Origin: Thermodesulfobacteriota bacterium
GTDB taxonomy: Bacteria > Desulfobacterota > Desulfobacteria > Desulfobacterales > Desulfosudaceae
Reading direction: 5' to 3'
DNA length: 64,000 nt
NCBI GenBank assembly: GCA_040753795.1
Contig: JBFMDX010000003.1
Location: 62,001-126,000, forward strand
Part shown: piece by piece, positions 8,376 to 17,715 of the stretch
Numbering within the stretch: position 1 is the stretch's first letter
Layout: every line of letters starts with the position of its first letter
Program-made: the position numbers and the translations under genes
Notes under the pieces: generated by a model
Seen by the model: only the letters and a program-made list of their open reading frames with translations
Databases searched by the model: none
Told to the model about the DNA's origin: nothing

Positions 8376-10117
8376 CCCGTTCTCCCCGACCCTGGAAAGC
8401 CCTGGTTCTCGCGGCCGGGTTCGGCACCCGCCTGCTGCCCTACACCCGGTACGTTCCCAAACCGCTCTTTACCATCGCCGAAGAGGCGGTACTGGACATC
8501 ATCATCCGGCGACTGGCTGAAGCCGGGTGCGGCGGAGCAGTGGTCAACACCCACCACCTGCACGAGCGGATCGAAAGGCACTGCGCCGGCCGATCTTACG
8601 AAATCCCCGTGCGGCTCTCTTATGAACCGGAAATCCTCGGCACCGGCGGGGCCATGAAAAACAACGCCGGCTTTTTCGGTGATGCCGCCTTTCTGGTCGT
8701 CAACAGCGATATTGTCACGGACATCGACCTGGCGGCCGTCTACCGCTTTCATCTGGAACATGCCCATGCCGTGACGATGGTCATGCATGACTGCGACCGG
8801 TTCAATTCCGTGGCTGTAGAGGACAACCGGGTGGTCCGGTTCTACAGAGCGGCGGACGAGCGTCCGGCCGATGCGTGCCTGATGGCCTTCACCGGTATTC
8901 ACGTTGTTTCTCCCCGGGTGCTGGACAATATCCCCGGTCCCGGCGTCAACGTGGACATTATCGACATCTATAAGCAGATGCTGGAACGGGGCCAGACCAT
9001 CGGCGCCATGATCGTCACCGGCCACCAGTGGCAGGACATCGGCACACCCGACGCCTATCGGGCCGTCGCTTTTAGGGAAATGGCGCGCCGGGCAGCGGGA
9101 ATCGCGTTCGGCGACGAGACTGTCACGGCCGTCGAACCCATTGCCCCGGACGGATCGGACACATGCTGGTTTCGGATCACCGCTCCCCGCGGCAGCCTCA
9201 TCGCCTGCCAGCGGGGCATCCGGCCCACGGACGCCGCGGGCGAGGCCGACGCTTTCACGCACATCAACCGGCATCTTTTCGACAAAGGGATCGCCGTGCC
9301 GAGGCTCTGGCTGTCCGACCCCCTGGCCGGCATCTCCTTCCTGGAGGACCTGGGCGACGTCAGCCTTCAGGCCGCGGTCCGGTCCGCCGCCGACCCGGCC
9401 GAGGTTTCGCGGCTGTACCGGCTGGTGATCGAACAACTATTGGCCCTGGCCCTGGACGGCGCCGACGGGTTTGACGACGCCTGGACTTACCAGACCCCGG
9501 CGTATGACCGGGAGGTTATCATCGAGCGGGAATGCCGGTACTTTGAAAAGGAATTTATGAACGGTTACCTGGGTCTTGATACCGGAGGCCTGAATCTGGA
9601 ACCGGAGTATCGGTCCCTGGCCGATCTGACCCTGGATTTTGCCGTTGCCGGTCTTGTGCACCGGGACATGCAGTCCCGCAACATCATGATCCGCGACGGA
9701 CAGCCTTATTTCATCGACGTCCAGGGCGCCCGCCGGGGACCCGTCCAGTACGACCTGGCCGCCCTGCTGATCGATCCTTACGTCAACCTGTCGACGGACG
9801 TTCAAACCCGGCTTCTGGAAGAATATGAAGCCGGGTTAACGGCAAGGCAGACCGTTGACCGGGACATGTTCCGCAAAGGCTATGCCTGCTGCGCCGTGAC
9901 CCGGAACCTCCAGGCCCTGGGCGCCTTCGGCTTTCTGACCCGCGAAAAAGGCAAAAAACAGTTCGAACCCCACATCCCGGCGGCCGTTGCCTCCCTGGTC
10001 CGCAACCTCAGCGCCATGGAAACCATCACCGAACGGCGTTTTCCGGAGCTGACCGCCGCGGCCGTCAGGGTGCAGGAAGCTTTAGGCGTAAGGGCGGCCT
10101 TCAGGCCGCCTTCTTAA
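8372..10117 (+). CDS. Nucleotidyltransferase-sugar kinase fusion (MurU-AmgK-like)
   Basis: 581 aa with two enzymes in one chain. Residues 8-235 are a nucleotidyltransferase (LAAGFGTRLLPYT, PKPL, GTGGA, NSDI) of the MurU/GlmU N-terminal type. Residues about 260-550 are an aminoglycoside-phosphotransferase-fold kinase with VHRDMQSRN (H430, D432) and an IDVQGAR...YDLA metal-binding segment, as in AmgK. In Pseudomonas, separate AmgK and MurU turn recycled N-acetylmuramate into UDP-MurNAc; this fusion could do both steps. The sugar specificity is inferred. It overlaps plsB by 4 bp. Confidence 0.85.
   Translation: MTRSPRPWKALVLAAGFGTRLLPYTRYVPKPLFTIAEEAVLDIIIRRLAEAGCGGAVVNTHHLHERIERHCAGRSYEIPVRLSYEPEILGTGGAMKNNAGFFGDAAFLVVNSDIVTDIDLAAVYRFHLEHAHAVTMVMHDCDRFNSVAVEDNRVVRFYRAADERPADACLMAFTGIHVVSPRVLDNIPGPGVNVDIIDIYKQMLERGQTIGAMIVTGHQWQDIGTPDAYRAVAFREMARRAAGIAFGDETVTAVEPIAPDGSDTCWFRITAPRGSLIACQRGIRPTDAAGEADAFTHINRHLFDKGIAVPRLWLSDPLAGISFLEDLGDVSLQAAVRSAADPAEVSRLYRLVIEQLLALALDGADGFDDAWTYQTPAYDREVIIERECRYFEKEFMNGYLGLDTGGLNLEPEYRSLADLTLDFAVAGLVHRDMQSRNIMIRDGQPYFIDVQGARRGPVQYDLAALLIDPYVNLSTDVQTRLLEEYEAGLTARQTVDRDMFRKGYACCAVTRNLQALGAFGFLTREKGKKQFEPHIPAAVASLVRNLSAMETITERRFPELTAAAVRVQEALGVRAAFRPPS
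10093..10115 (+). terminator. Possible terminator hairpin at the fusion-gene 3' end
   Basis: GGCGGCC and GGCCGCC (7 perfect bp) flank a TTCA loop, followed by TTCTT; the hairpin sits in the last codons and ends at the stop. The U tract is short, so termination may be partial. Confidence 0.5.
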
Positions 10118-10278
10118 ACCCATCCTGCATACTTGCATAGAGCATGTTTGTTCGCGCCCTGACTTTTTTGGTGTTTGTCCTGAAGCCAGACTGCCGGCGG
10201 TAAAAATAGCAGTGGAAAAATGAGGTCTTTTCTGGTAACCTGTCAGACTTTGTAATTAATAATGATAAAGGCACGACA

Positions 10279-11115
10279 GTGGAACGCATAAAAATCATGA
10301 TCAACGGCCTGCCCGGCAACGTGTCCGCCACCATCGCCTCGCGGCTGGCCGAAGACGACCGTTTTGAGATCCTGCCCTGGTCCCTGACCGGTCCGGAGAT
10401 CGAGCAGCCGGAAACCCGGGTGGGGTCAACGACCGTGAAGCTCGTTCGCCCGACCAGCCGGAATGAGCGCATTGACGAAATAAAACAAGCCTACGGCCGG
10501 TTTATCAGCATCGACTACACCCACCCTTCGTCGGTCAACGGCAACGCCGAGTTTTACTGCCGGCATGACTTGCCTTTTGTCATGGGCACCACCGGCGGCG
10601 ACCGCGTCCGGCTGGCCGAAGTCGTAAAAAAATCAAATATATGCGCGGTCATCGCGCCCAACATGGCCCGCCAGATCGTGGGGTTTCAGGCCATGATGGA
10701 ATATGCCGCCAGGGAATTTCCCGGCATGTTCGCCGGCTATTCCCTGACCATCAGGGAAAGCCACCAGCAGAGCAAGGCCGACACCAGCGGCACGGCCCGG
10801 GCCATGGTGAAAACCTTCAACGACCTGGGTATCGATTTTTCCGAAGACGACATTATCAGGGAGCGCGATCCCGAGCGGCAGGCCGGCCAGTGGAAGATCC
10901 CGGCGGAATACTTAGGGGGGCATGCCTGGCATACCTACACCCTGATCTCGCCCGATGGTTCCGCGAAATTCGAGTTCACCCATAATATTAATGGAAGAGA
11001 CATATACGCCGACGGGACCGCCGCCGCCGTTGTCTTTCTGGACCGGAAACGCGGTCTCGACAAAAAAGGAAATGTTTACAGCATGATAGACGTCTTAAAG
11101 GGGAACGAGTCATGA
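10279..11115 (+). CDS. dapB: 4-hydroxy-tetrahydrodipicolinate reductase DapB (plant-type)
   Basis: 278 aa. It reduces the dihydrodipicolinate precursor with NAD(P)H in lysine and diaminopimelate synthesis in the cytoplasm. Seen: a glycine-rich nucleotide motif (INGLPGNVS), MGTTGGDR near residue 100, the APNM loop, [14 protein letters not shown] near 158, and [14 protein letters not shown] near 237. The spacing and the ESHQ segment are closer to plant-type DapB than to the E. coli form. The start is GTG with AAAGG about 8 bases upstream; an internal ATG at 10297 is an alternative. It overlaps glpK by 4 bp, an odd pairing of a wall/lysine gene with a glycerol gene. Confidence 0.88.
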   Translation: MERIKIMINGLPGNVSATIASRLAEDDRFEILPWSLTGPEIEQPETRVGSTTVKLVRPTSRNERIDEIKQAYGRFISIDYTHPSSVNGNAEFYCRHDLPFVMGTTGGDRVRLAEVVKKSNICAVIAPNMARQIVGFQAMMEYAAREFPGMFAGYSLTIRESHQQSKADTSGTARAMVKTFNDLGIDFSEDDIIRERDPERQAGQWKIPAEYLGGHAWHTYTLISPDGSAKFEFTHNINGRDIYADGTAAAVVFLDRKRGLDKKGNVYSMIDVLKGNES

Positions 11116-12632
11116 CCGGGAAGTATGTCGCCGCCATCGATCAGGGAACCACCAGCACCCGTTTTGTCGTCTTTGACGCCAGCGGCCGTATCGTTGCCAG
11201 TCACCAGCTGGAGCACCGGCAGATCTTTCCCAAACCGGATTGGGTGGAACACGACCCCATGGAAATCCGGGACAACACCGCCGCGGTCATCACCGGCGCC
11301 CTGAAAACGTCGGGCATCGCCGCCGATGCCATTGCCGCCGTGGGCATCACCAACCAGCGGGAGACGACCGTGATCTGGGACCGGCGGACCGGCCGACCCT
11401 TTTACAACGCCATTGTATGGCAGGACACCCGCACCGACGCCATCTGCCGCGAACTGGCCGCGGAGGGCGGCGCCGACCGCTTCCGGGAAAAAACCGGTCT
11501 GCCCCTGGCCACCTATTTTTCCGGGCCCAAGATCAAATGGATCCTGGACAACTGTCCCGAGGCGCAAAAGGCCGCGGACCAGGGGCAGGCCCTGTTCGGC
11601 AACATGGATACCTGGCTGACCTGGTGGCTGACCGGCGGTCCGGACAAGGGCATTCATGTCACCGACGTGTCCAATGCCAGCCGCACCCTGCTGATGAACC
11701 TGCGCACCCTGGCCTGGGACCGTGACATCCTGAAAATCATGAACATTCCCGAAAGTCTTCTGCCCGCCATCAAACCTTCCAGTGAAGTTTATGGCACCAT
11801 TGCCGCGGACTGGGGCATCCGGGAAGGAACGCCCGTGTCCGGCATCCTCGGTGACCAGCAGGCGGCCCTTTTCGGTCAGATCTGCTTTGAACCGGGAGAG
11901 GCCAAAAACACCTACGGCACCGGCTGTTTCATGCTGGTCAACACCGGCGAAAAGGTCATCCCTTCCCGCCACGGCCTGCTGACCACCGTGGCCTATCAGA
12001 TCGGACAAGAACCGGCCGCCTACGCCCTGGAAGGGTCCATCGCCATTGCCGGGTCCCTGGTGCAGTGGCTGCGGGACAATATCGGCCTGATCACCGAGTC
12101 CCCCCAGATCGAACAACTGGCCGGGACCGTGACCGACAACGGCGGCGTCTATTTCGTGCCGGCCTTTTCCGGTCTGTTCGCGCCCCACTGGGACAGCACC
12201 GCCCGGGGACTGGTCATCGGCCTGACCCATTACGCCAACAAAGGCCACCTGGCCCGGGCCGCCCTGGAGGCCACGGCCTTCCAGGCCGGGGAGATTTTTG
12301 AGGCCATGGCCCGGGATTCTGGCATCGCCTTAAAATCCCTGAAGGTGGACGGCGGCATGGCCCGGAATAATTTCCTGATGCAGTTCCAGTCGGACATCCT
12401 GGGGATCCCGGTCATCCGGCCGGCCGTGACCGAATCCACTGTTCTGGGCGCGGCCTATGCCGCCGGCCTGGCGGTGGGGTTCTGGGATAAAAAGGAATCG
12501 CTGAAAGCCAACTGGGAAAAAGAGAAGGAGTGGACGCCACAAATGCCGGCGGCGGAACGGGACAGGCTGAATCACGCCTGGAAGGAAGCGGTAAAACGAT
12601 CGCGGGGATGGACCGAGGCGATTGTGAATTAA
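11112..12632 (+). CDS. glpK: Glycerol kinase GlpK
   Basis: 506 aa, the full length of the FGGY family. It phosphorylates glycerol to sn-glycerol-3-phosphate with ATP in the cytoplasm. Seen: [10 protein letters not shown] at residues 8-17, GITNQRETT near 80, and TYGTGCFML near 268 in the ATP-binding region, with the adenosine motif [13 protein letters not shown] near 413. The start overlaps the dapB stop (ATGA). The glpABC genes for oxidation of the product lie 3.3 kb downstream on the same strand, with por genes between. An 8-bp repeat array starts at its stop codon. Confidence 0.96.
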   Translation: MTGKYVAAIDQGTTSTRFVVFDASGRIVASHQLEHRQIFPKPDWVEHDPMEIRDNTAAVITGALKTSGIAADAIAAVGITNQRETTVIWDRRTGRPFYNAIVWQDTRTDAICRELAAEGGADRFREKTGLPLATYFSGPKIKWILDNCPEAQKAADQGQALFGNMDTWLTWWLTGGPDKGIHVTDVSNASRTLLMNLRTLAWDRDILKIMNIPESLLPAIKPSSEVYGTIAADWGIREGTPVSGILGDQQAALFGQICFEPGEAKNTYGTGCFMLVNTGEKVIPSRHGLLTTVAYQIGQEPAAYALEGSIAIAGSLVQWLRDNIGLITESPQIEQLAGTVTDNGGVYFVPAFSGLFAPHWDSTARGLVIGLTHYANKGHLARAALEATAFQAGEIFEAMARDSGIALKSLKVDGGMARNNFLMQFQSDILGIPVIRPAVTESTVLGAAYAAGLAVGFWDKKESLKANWEKEKEWTPQMPAAERDRLNHAWKEAVKRSRGWTEAIVN

Positions 12633-12684
12633 CCACTTAACCACTTAACCACTTAATCACTTAATCACTTAATCACTTAAAACT
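12629..12684 (+). repeat. 8-bp tandem array TTAACCAC/TTAATCAC
   Basis: Seven consecutive 8-bp units, three TTAACCAC and three TTAATCAC followed by a decayed unit. The first unit begins at the glpK stop codon itself. It belongs to a family of degenerate intergenic arrays seen at about nine sites in the window. Confidence 0.9.
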
Positions 12685-12709
12685 TTATATATAAAAACAG
12701 GACTTCTAT

Positions 12710-13279
12710 ATGGAAGAAAACAAACAGATCGACATCCGCTGGCACGGACGCGGCGGCCAGGGCGCCATCACGGCGGCCAAAATCGTGGCCGCGGTGGCCC
12801 ATGCCTCGGGATTCCCTGGCGTGGCCATGATCCCCACCTTCGGCACGGAAAGACGCGGCGCGCCGGTATTCACCTCGCTGAAACTTTCTAAAAATGAGAT
12901 CTATGACCTCTCGCCCATCGAACAGCCCGACATTATCGTGGTGCTGGACGAGCGGCTGTTCGAAGAGGCGGGCGCCGCGGCCGGCCTCAGACCGGGCGGC
13001 ATGGTCATCATAAACACGCCCAGGCAGCCCGAGGCCTTTTCATTTGCCGGCGCCACCACGGCCGTGGCCGACATTTCGGAAATCGCTGTCTCCGCCGGCC
13101 TGCCCCGGGGCATCGTCAATTCCGGGATCATCGGCGCGTTTGCCCGGGCCACCGGCCTGGTACCCCTGCCTGCTCTTCTGGACGCCATCGGCAAGGAGTT
13201 CAAAGGGAAACATTGGGCCAAAAACGTCGAATCAGCCCGGCTGGCTTATGAAGCGACGGTCGTGGGAGGAAAACAATGA
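12710..13279 (+). CDS. porG: 2-oxoacid:ferredoxin oxidoreductase, gamma subunit (pyruvate type)
   Basis: 189 aa. Gamma domain of the four-subunit pyruvate (or related 2-oxoacid) ferredoxin oxidoreductase. The IRWHGRGGQGAITAAK motif at residues 9-24 is characteristic, followed by PTFGTERRGAPVF, which is typical of the pyruvate-type gamma chain. The complex makes acetyl-CoA, CO2 and reduced ferredoxin from pyruvate and CoA in the cytoplasm. Four subunit genes follow one another on the plus strand in the order gamma, delta, alpha, beta. The delta gene overlaps this one by 4 bp. Confidence 0.92.
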   Translation: MEENKQIDIRWHGRGGQGAITAAKIVAAVAHASGFPGVAMIPTFGTERRGAPVFTSLKLSKNEIYDLSPIEQPDIIVVLDERLFEEAGAAAGLRPGGMVIINTPRQPEAFSFAGATTAVADISEIAVSAGLPRGIVNSGIIGAFARATGLVPLPALLDAIGKEFKGKHWAKNVESARLAYEATVVGGKQ

Positions 13280-13587
13280 AAAACGATAAGTTCGCGATCA
13301 ACATATCCCACAGCGAGCCCGGTCCCGGCGATGCCGGCCAGACCGGCTCCTGGCGGGTGGAGCGCCCGGTGCTGGACGCGGCCAAGTGCATCCCGGCCAA
13401 AACCGGCAAGGAGTCCTGTTTCCTGTGCTGGATGTACTGCCCGGACGGCGTCATCTCCCGGACCATCCCCCCGGGCTTTGACTTTCAATACTGCAAGGGA
13501 TGCGGCATCTGCGCCGAGGAGTGCCCGGCCGACGCCATCACCATGGTCAGGGAAACGGAATCCGGGGACGAAACAACTGGCTGTTGA
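13276..13587 (+). CDS. porD: 2-oxoacid:ferredoxin oxidoreductase, delta (ferredoxin-like) subunit
   Basis: 103 aa with two [4Fe-4S] binding motifs. The first is CFLCWMYCPDG preceded by another Cys eleven residues upstream. The second is CKGCGICAEECP. This matches PorD, which passes electrons from the thiamine-containing subunit to external ferredoxin. It overlaps porG by 4 bp (ATGA). The roughly 40 N-terminal residues before the first cluster are the usual PorD extension. A stretch of degenerate repeats, not a gene, separates it from porA. Confidence 0.92.
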   Translation: MKNDKFAINISHSEPGPGDAGQTGSWRVERPVLDAAKCIPAKTGKESCFLCWMYCPDGVISRTIPPGFDFQYCKGCGICAEECPADAITMVRETESGDETTGC

Positions 13588-13589
13588 AG

Positions 13590-13770
13590 GTTTGATGTTT
13601 AAGGTTTAGGGTTTGATGGTCCGAGGGTTCAAGGGGTCTGAACAGAAAGGTTCATGGACAAAGGAGTTGAGTTGTTGAAGTGTTAAAAAAATGAGACTCA
13701 ACCCTTAATCACTTAACACTTAACACTTAATCACTTAACACTTAACACTTAATCACTTAACCACTTAAAT
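13590..13770. repeat. Degenerate repeat arrays in opposite orientation (porD-porA gap)
   Basis: 13590-13640 carries decayed units such as GTTTAAGG and GGTTTAGG. 13699-13770 carries CTTAACA, CTTAATCA and CTTAACCA units in the opposite orientation. The two halves could pair as an RNA hairpin inside the por transcript. Confidence 0.85.
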
Positions 13771-13795
13771 TTAAATACTACCGGAGTCAAACGAC

Positions 13796-14998
13796 ATGCA
13801 TTGTATCGAAACCGGCAACACCGCCGCCGCCACCGGCGTCAAGCTGGCGCGGACCCAGGTGATCGCGGCCTATCCCATCACCCCGCAGACGCCGTTGACC
13901 GAAAAGCTGTCCGAATTCGTGGCCGCCGGAGAGATGAAAGCCGAATACATCCCCGTGGAAAGCGAGCATTCCGCCCTGTCGGTGTGCATCGCCGCCTCCA
14001 GCGCCGGGGCCCGGGCCTTTACCGCCACCAGCGCCAACGGGCTGCTCTACATGCACGAACAGATCCACTGGGCCGCGGGCGCCCGCCTGCCCATCGTCAT
14101 GTGCGTGGTCAACCGCGGCGTCGGCGCCCCCTGGTCGGTCTGGAACGACCACCAGGACTCCATGTCCCAGCGCGACACCGGCTGGATCCACCTGCACGCC
14201 GCCAGCCACCAGCAGATCATCGACACCGTCATCCAGGCCTTCCGCATCGCCGAAACCGTGCGTATCCCGGTCATGGTCTGCTACGACGGCTACCTCCTGT
14301 CCCACACCTACATGCCCTATGAGGTCCCGGACCAGGACAAGGTCGACCGGTTTCTGGCCGGCTCCGCGCCGGCCCGCCTGCTGGACCCGTCGTCGCCCAT
14401 GAACTTAAACACCGTCACCCTGCCCAACACCCGGCCCGATGTCCGGGGCGACATTGCCCCGGCCTACATGGAAATCCGCCACTGCCTGCAGCAGGACCTC
14501 ACCCGGACCACGGCGGTGGTCGAGCAGGCGGACAGGGATTACCGGGACCTGACGGGACGGGGCGGCCATCCCCTGTATGAATGCTATCGCTGCGAAGACG
14601 CCGAGTTTATCGCCATCTGCCTGGGATCGCTCTCCCGGCAGCTGCGGGGCGTGGTGGACAGCCTCCGTTCCGCGTCCGTCAAGACCGGGGTGATCGCCCT
14701 GCGTCTTTACCGGCCGTTCCCGGCCGAGCAGCTCGTCCCGGAACTGGACAAGGCCCGGGGCGTGCTGGTGTTTGAAAAAGCCCTCAGCTACGGCTACGAA
14801 GGCCCCCTGTTCAGCGAACTGAAAGCCGCCCTGTACCACGGCAGCCGCCGGCCCGTCCTTCACAACTGTATCGTCGGCCTGGGCGGCCGGACCATCACCA
14901 CCGCCGATCTTCACACGGCCCTGGCCGATTTCTGCGTTGACCCCGAAACCGTCCGAAAGGCCTCCCCGCAATGGATCGGGCTGGCGCCGCTAAAGTGA
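13796..14998 (+). CDS. porA: 2-oxoacid:ferredoxin oxidoreductase, alpha subunit
   Basis: 400 aa. Alpha (pyrimidine-binding plus domain II) subunit of pyruvate-type ferredoxin oxidoreductase. Seen: AYPITPQTPLTEKL near residue 24, VESEHSALS near 58, TSANGLLYMHE near 80, the NRGVGAPWSVWNDHQDSM stretch near 107, and a C-terminal domain with LYRPFPAEQL and VFEKALSYG typical of PorA. The PWSVWNDHQD variant favours pyruvate over 2-oxoglutarate, though substrate choice is not certain from sequence. GGAG lies nine bases before the ATG. The beta gene follows after 31 bp. Confidence 0.93.
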   Translation: MHCIETGNTAAATGVKLARTQVIAAYPITPQTPLTEKLSEFVAAGEMKAEYIPVESEHSALSVCIAASSAGARAFTATSANGLLYMHEQIHWAAGARLPIVMCVVNRGVGAPWSVWNDHQDSMSQRDTGWIHLHAASHQQIIDTVIQAFRIAETVRIPVMVCYDGYLLSHTYMPYEVPDQDKVDRFLAGSAPARLLDPSSPMNLNTVTLPNTRPDVRGDIAPAYMEIRHCLQQDLTRTTAVVEQADRDYRDLTGRGGHPLYECYRCEDAEFIAICLGSLSRQLRGVVDSLRSASVKTGVIALRLYRPFPAEQLVPELDKARGVLVFEKALSYGYEGPLFSELKAALYHGSRRPVLHNCIVGLGGRTITTADLHTALADFCVDPETVRKASPQWIGLAPLK

Positions 14999-15029
14999 TT
15001 TTTGTAAAGACCATTGAAGGATATGCACC

Positions 15030-15929
15030 ATGAATACTGTTTCCAAAGCCATTGACCTGCCGATTGAAGAACTGGTTCACCCCGGAAACCGGGCCTGTTC
15101 CGGCTGCGGCCTGTCCCTGATCTACCGCACCGCCCTCAAGGCCCTGGGCCGCGACACCATCCTGGTGGTGCCGCCCAGCTGCCTGACCGTTCTACAGGGG
15201 CTCTACCCCATTGCCGCCACCCAGCTGCCCTGCGTCAACGTCACTTTCGCCTCCACTGCAGCAGCCGCTTCCGGCGTGCAGGCCGCGCTGCGGGCCCAGG
15301 GCCGGCAGAACACCCTGGTAGCGGCCTGGGCCGGGGACGGCGGCACCAGCGATATCGGCATCCAGGCCCTGTCCGGCGCCTGCGAACGCCAGGAAAATTT
15401 TATCTACATCTGTTATGACAACGAAGCCTACATGAACACCGGGGTGCAGCGCTCGGGCACCACGCCGGCCGGAGCCCTGACCACCACCACGCCCCTTGTC
15501 GGCAAAGCCCAGCAAAGAAAAAACGTGGCCCGGATCGTGGCCGCCCACGACATCCCCTACGTGGCCACCTGCTCGGCCTCCTACCCCCTGGACCTTTACA
15601 ACAAAATGGCCCGGGCCAGAACCATGACCGGGATCCGCTATTTTCACATCCACACGCCCTGCCCGGCGGGCTGGGGCTTTGATCCGCGTTTTACCGTCAA
15701 GATGGGCAAGCTGGCGGTGGAAACCGGGCTTTTCGAGCTGTATGAAATTGAAAACGGCCGCTTCTCGCTTACCGGCGCTTCCAAGAGGCTGCTCGACAAG
15801 GAGCGGACACCGGTGGAAAAATACTTTTCCGTCCAGAGCCGCTTCAAGGTCCTGCCCCGCGAGCAGGTCGAAAGAATCCAGCAGGAAACGGACCGGCGAT
15901 GGAACGAATTGAAACAGACGCAATCATAA
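15030..15929 (+). CDS. porB: 2-oxoacid:ferredoxin oxidoreductase, beta (TPP-binding) subunit
   Basis: 299 aa. It binds thiamine diphosphate and a proximal [4Fe-4S] cluster. Seen: CSGCGLSL near residue 24 for the first cluster cysteines, AGDGGTSDIG near 103, and the N of DNEAYMNTG near 131, which together are the TPP/Mg motif. The STAAAAS region and a later Cys in TCSASYP fit PorB. AAGGA is 8 bases before ATG. Its 3' end overlaps the glpA start by 31 bp in another frame, so the por and glp genes are physically coupled rather than merely adjacent. Confidence 0.93.
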   Translation: MNTVSKAIDLPIEELVHPGNRACSGCGLSLIYRTALKALGRDTILVVPPSCLTVLQGLYPIAATQLPCVNVTFASTAAAASGVQAALRAQGRQNTLVAAWAGDGGTSDIGIQALSGACERQENFIYICYDNEAYMNTGVQRSGTTPAGALTTTTPLVGKAQQRKNVARIVAAHDIPYVATCSASYPLDLYNKMARARTMTGIRYFHIHTPCPAGWGFDPRFTVKMGKLAVETGLFELYEIENGRFSLTGASKRLLDKERTPVEKYFSVQSRFKVLPREQVERIQQETDRRWNELKQTQS

Positions 15930-17554
15930 TCGGCGGCGGCGCCACCGGCTGCGGCATCGCCCGGGACTTCGCCCTGCGGGGCGTGGACTGCGTGCTGATC
16001 GAAAAGCACGATTTTGCCGCCGGCACCACCGGCCGTAACCACGGGCTGCTCCATTCCGGCGCCCGTTACGCCGTCAAGGACGAGTCCTCGGCCCGGGAAT
16101 GCATCGCCGAAAATATCATCTTAAAGAAAATCGCCCGGCACTGCATCGAGGATACCGGCGGTCTGTTCGTCACCCTGCCCGGAGACGACCCGGCCTATCA
16201 TGACCTGCTCCTGGCCGGCTGCCGCAAAACCGGCATCGCCGCCCGGGACATCGGCCGCAAGGAGGCGCTGGCCCGGGAACCCAACCTCAACCCGGAAATC
16301 ACCGCCGCCATCGCCGTGCCCGACGCCACCATCGATCCGTTCCGGCTGGCTTCGTCCAATATCCTGGACGCCGTGGAGCGCGGCGCCCGGGTACGAACCC
16401 ACTGCGAGGTGACCGGGATTATTCTGTCCGGGACCGCTGCCGCCGGCATCCGCTGCCGGGACCGGAAAAGCGGACAGCGCCTGGAAGTGCATGGCCGGGT
16501 GATCGTCAACGCCTCCGGCGTCTGGGGCCAGGAGATCTGCCGCCTGGCCGGGATCGAGCTGCTCATGTTCCCCTCCAAGGGGTCCATGGTCATCCTGGAC
16601 TACCGCATCAACAGCCTGGTCATCAACCGCTGCCGCAAGCCGGGGGACGGCGATATCCTGGTGCCCGGGGACACTGTTTCACTGATCGGCACCACCTCGG
16701 AGAAGATCCCCTACGAGTCCATTCACGACCTGGAAGTGACCCCCGACGAGATCCAGGCCCTGCTCCGGGACGGCGAAAAACTGGTGCCCAACCTCTCCCG
16801 GACCCGGGTGCTGCGGGCCTTCTGCGGCGTGCGGCCCCTGGTGGCCACGGGCAAAGGCGCCACCGGCCGGGACATCTCCCGGGGCATCGTCCTGGTGGAC
16901 CATAAAGAAAGGGACGGCCTGGACAACTTTATCACCATCGCCGGCGGCAAGCTCATGACCTACCGTCTCATGGCCGAACAGGCCACGGACCTGGCCTGCC
17001 GGAAGCTCGGCGTGACCGCGAAGTGCCGCACCCATCTCCTGCCCCTGCCGGGCTCGGAACGGTTCAAGGTGCCCATCCGGCGCCGGGCGAATTTCGGGGA
17101 GTCGGTCATCGAGTCCACCTATTACCGCCACGGCACCCGGGCGGGCGACATCCTGGCCGGCCCCGGGGCGGACGAAAGCCTGATCTGCGAGTGCGAAATG
17201 GTCACGGCCCGGGAAGTGGCCTACGCCATCCGCCATCTTCAGGCGGCCGACATCGTCGACCTGCGCCGCCGCACCCGCATCGGTATGGGCCCCTGCCAGG
17301 GGCTGCTGTGCGCCTACCGCTGCGCCGGCGCCTTCATGGACGTCAAGGGCGTGGACGGCAGCGAGGCCACCCGCATGCTGATCGATTTCCTGGAGGAACG
17401 CTGGAAAGGCATCCGGCCGGTGCTGTGGGGCGACACCCTGCGGGAGGCGGAGTTCGCCTACTGGATCTGCGAAGGCACCTTCGGGCTGGGCAAGATTGTG
17501 GCCAAGGGTGCGGGCAAGGGGGAGGGGGTCGTGATCGAAGAAGAATATAAATAA
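15899..17554 (+). CDS. glpA: Anaerobic glycerol-3-phosphate dehydrogenase subunit A (GlpA)
   Basis: 551 aa. FAD-dependent oxidation of glycerol-3-phosphate to dihydroxyacetone phosphate at the inner face of the cytoplasmic membrane. Seen: dinucleotide motif IIGGGATGCGIARD at residues 10-23, the TTGRNHGLLHSGARY flavin and substrate segment near 47, and a C-terminal BFD-type [2Fe-2S] domain with C430-x-C432 and C466-x4-C471. That domain is present in GlpA but not in aerobic GlpD. It starts inside porB. glpB and glpC follow after a repeat-filled gap, giving the full GlpABC complex that passes electrons to quinone. Confidence 0.95.
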   Translation: MERIETDAIIIGGGATGCGIARDFALRGVDCVLIEKHDFAAGTTGRNHGLLHSGARYAVKDESSARECIAENIILKKIARHCIEDTGGLFVTLPGDDPAYHDLLLAGCRKTGIAARDIGRKEALAREPNLNPEITAAIAVPDATIDPFRLASSNILDAVERGARVRTHCEVTGIILSGTAAAGIRCRDRKSGQRLEVHGRVIVNASGVWGQEICRLAGIELLMFPSKGSMVILDYRINSLVINRCRKPGDGDILVPGDTVSLIGTTSEKIPYESIHDLEVTPDEIQALLRDGEKLVPNLSRTRVLRAFCGVRPLVATGKGATGRDISRGIVLVDHKERDGLDNFITIAGGKLMTYRLMAEQATDLACRKLGVTAKCRTHLLPLPGSERFKVPIRRRANFGESVIESTYYRHGTRAGDILAGPGADESLICECEMVTAREVAYAIRHLQAADIVDLRRRTRIGMGPCQGLLCAYRCAGAFMDVKGVDGSEATRMLIDFLEERWKGIRPVLWGDTLREAEFAYWICEGTFGLGKIVAKGAGKGEGVVIEEEYK

Positions 17555-17561
17555 ACAGAAG

Positions 17562-17693
17562 AGTTTTAAGTGTTAAGTTTTAAGTTTTAAGTGTTAGGTG
17601 TTAGGGTTGAGGGGTCGGAACGGAAGGGTTCAAGATGCAGAATGTACCTTGAAACTTAAATCTTAATACTTAAAACTTAATACTTAAAACTTT
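17562..17693. repeat. Degenerate repeat arrays in opposite orientation (glpA-glpB gap)
   Basis: 17562-17610 has GTTTTAAGT and GTGTTAGG units, starting 7 bp after the glpA stop. 17646-17693 has ACTTAAA, CTTAATA and CTTAAAA units in the complementary orientation. The layout is the same as in the porD-porA gap, so both are inverted pairs of arrays. Confidence 0.88.
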
Positions 17694-17715
17694 TACCCTT
17701 GTTAATTTGACGAAA

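Noticed and set aside
12629-13770. CRISPR-like arrays in the glp/por gaps.
   Set aside because: Units are 7-9 bp with no spacers, and no cas genes are present.
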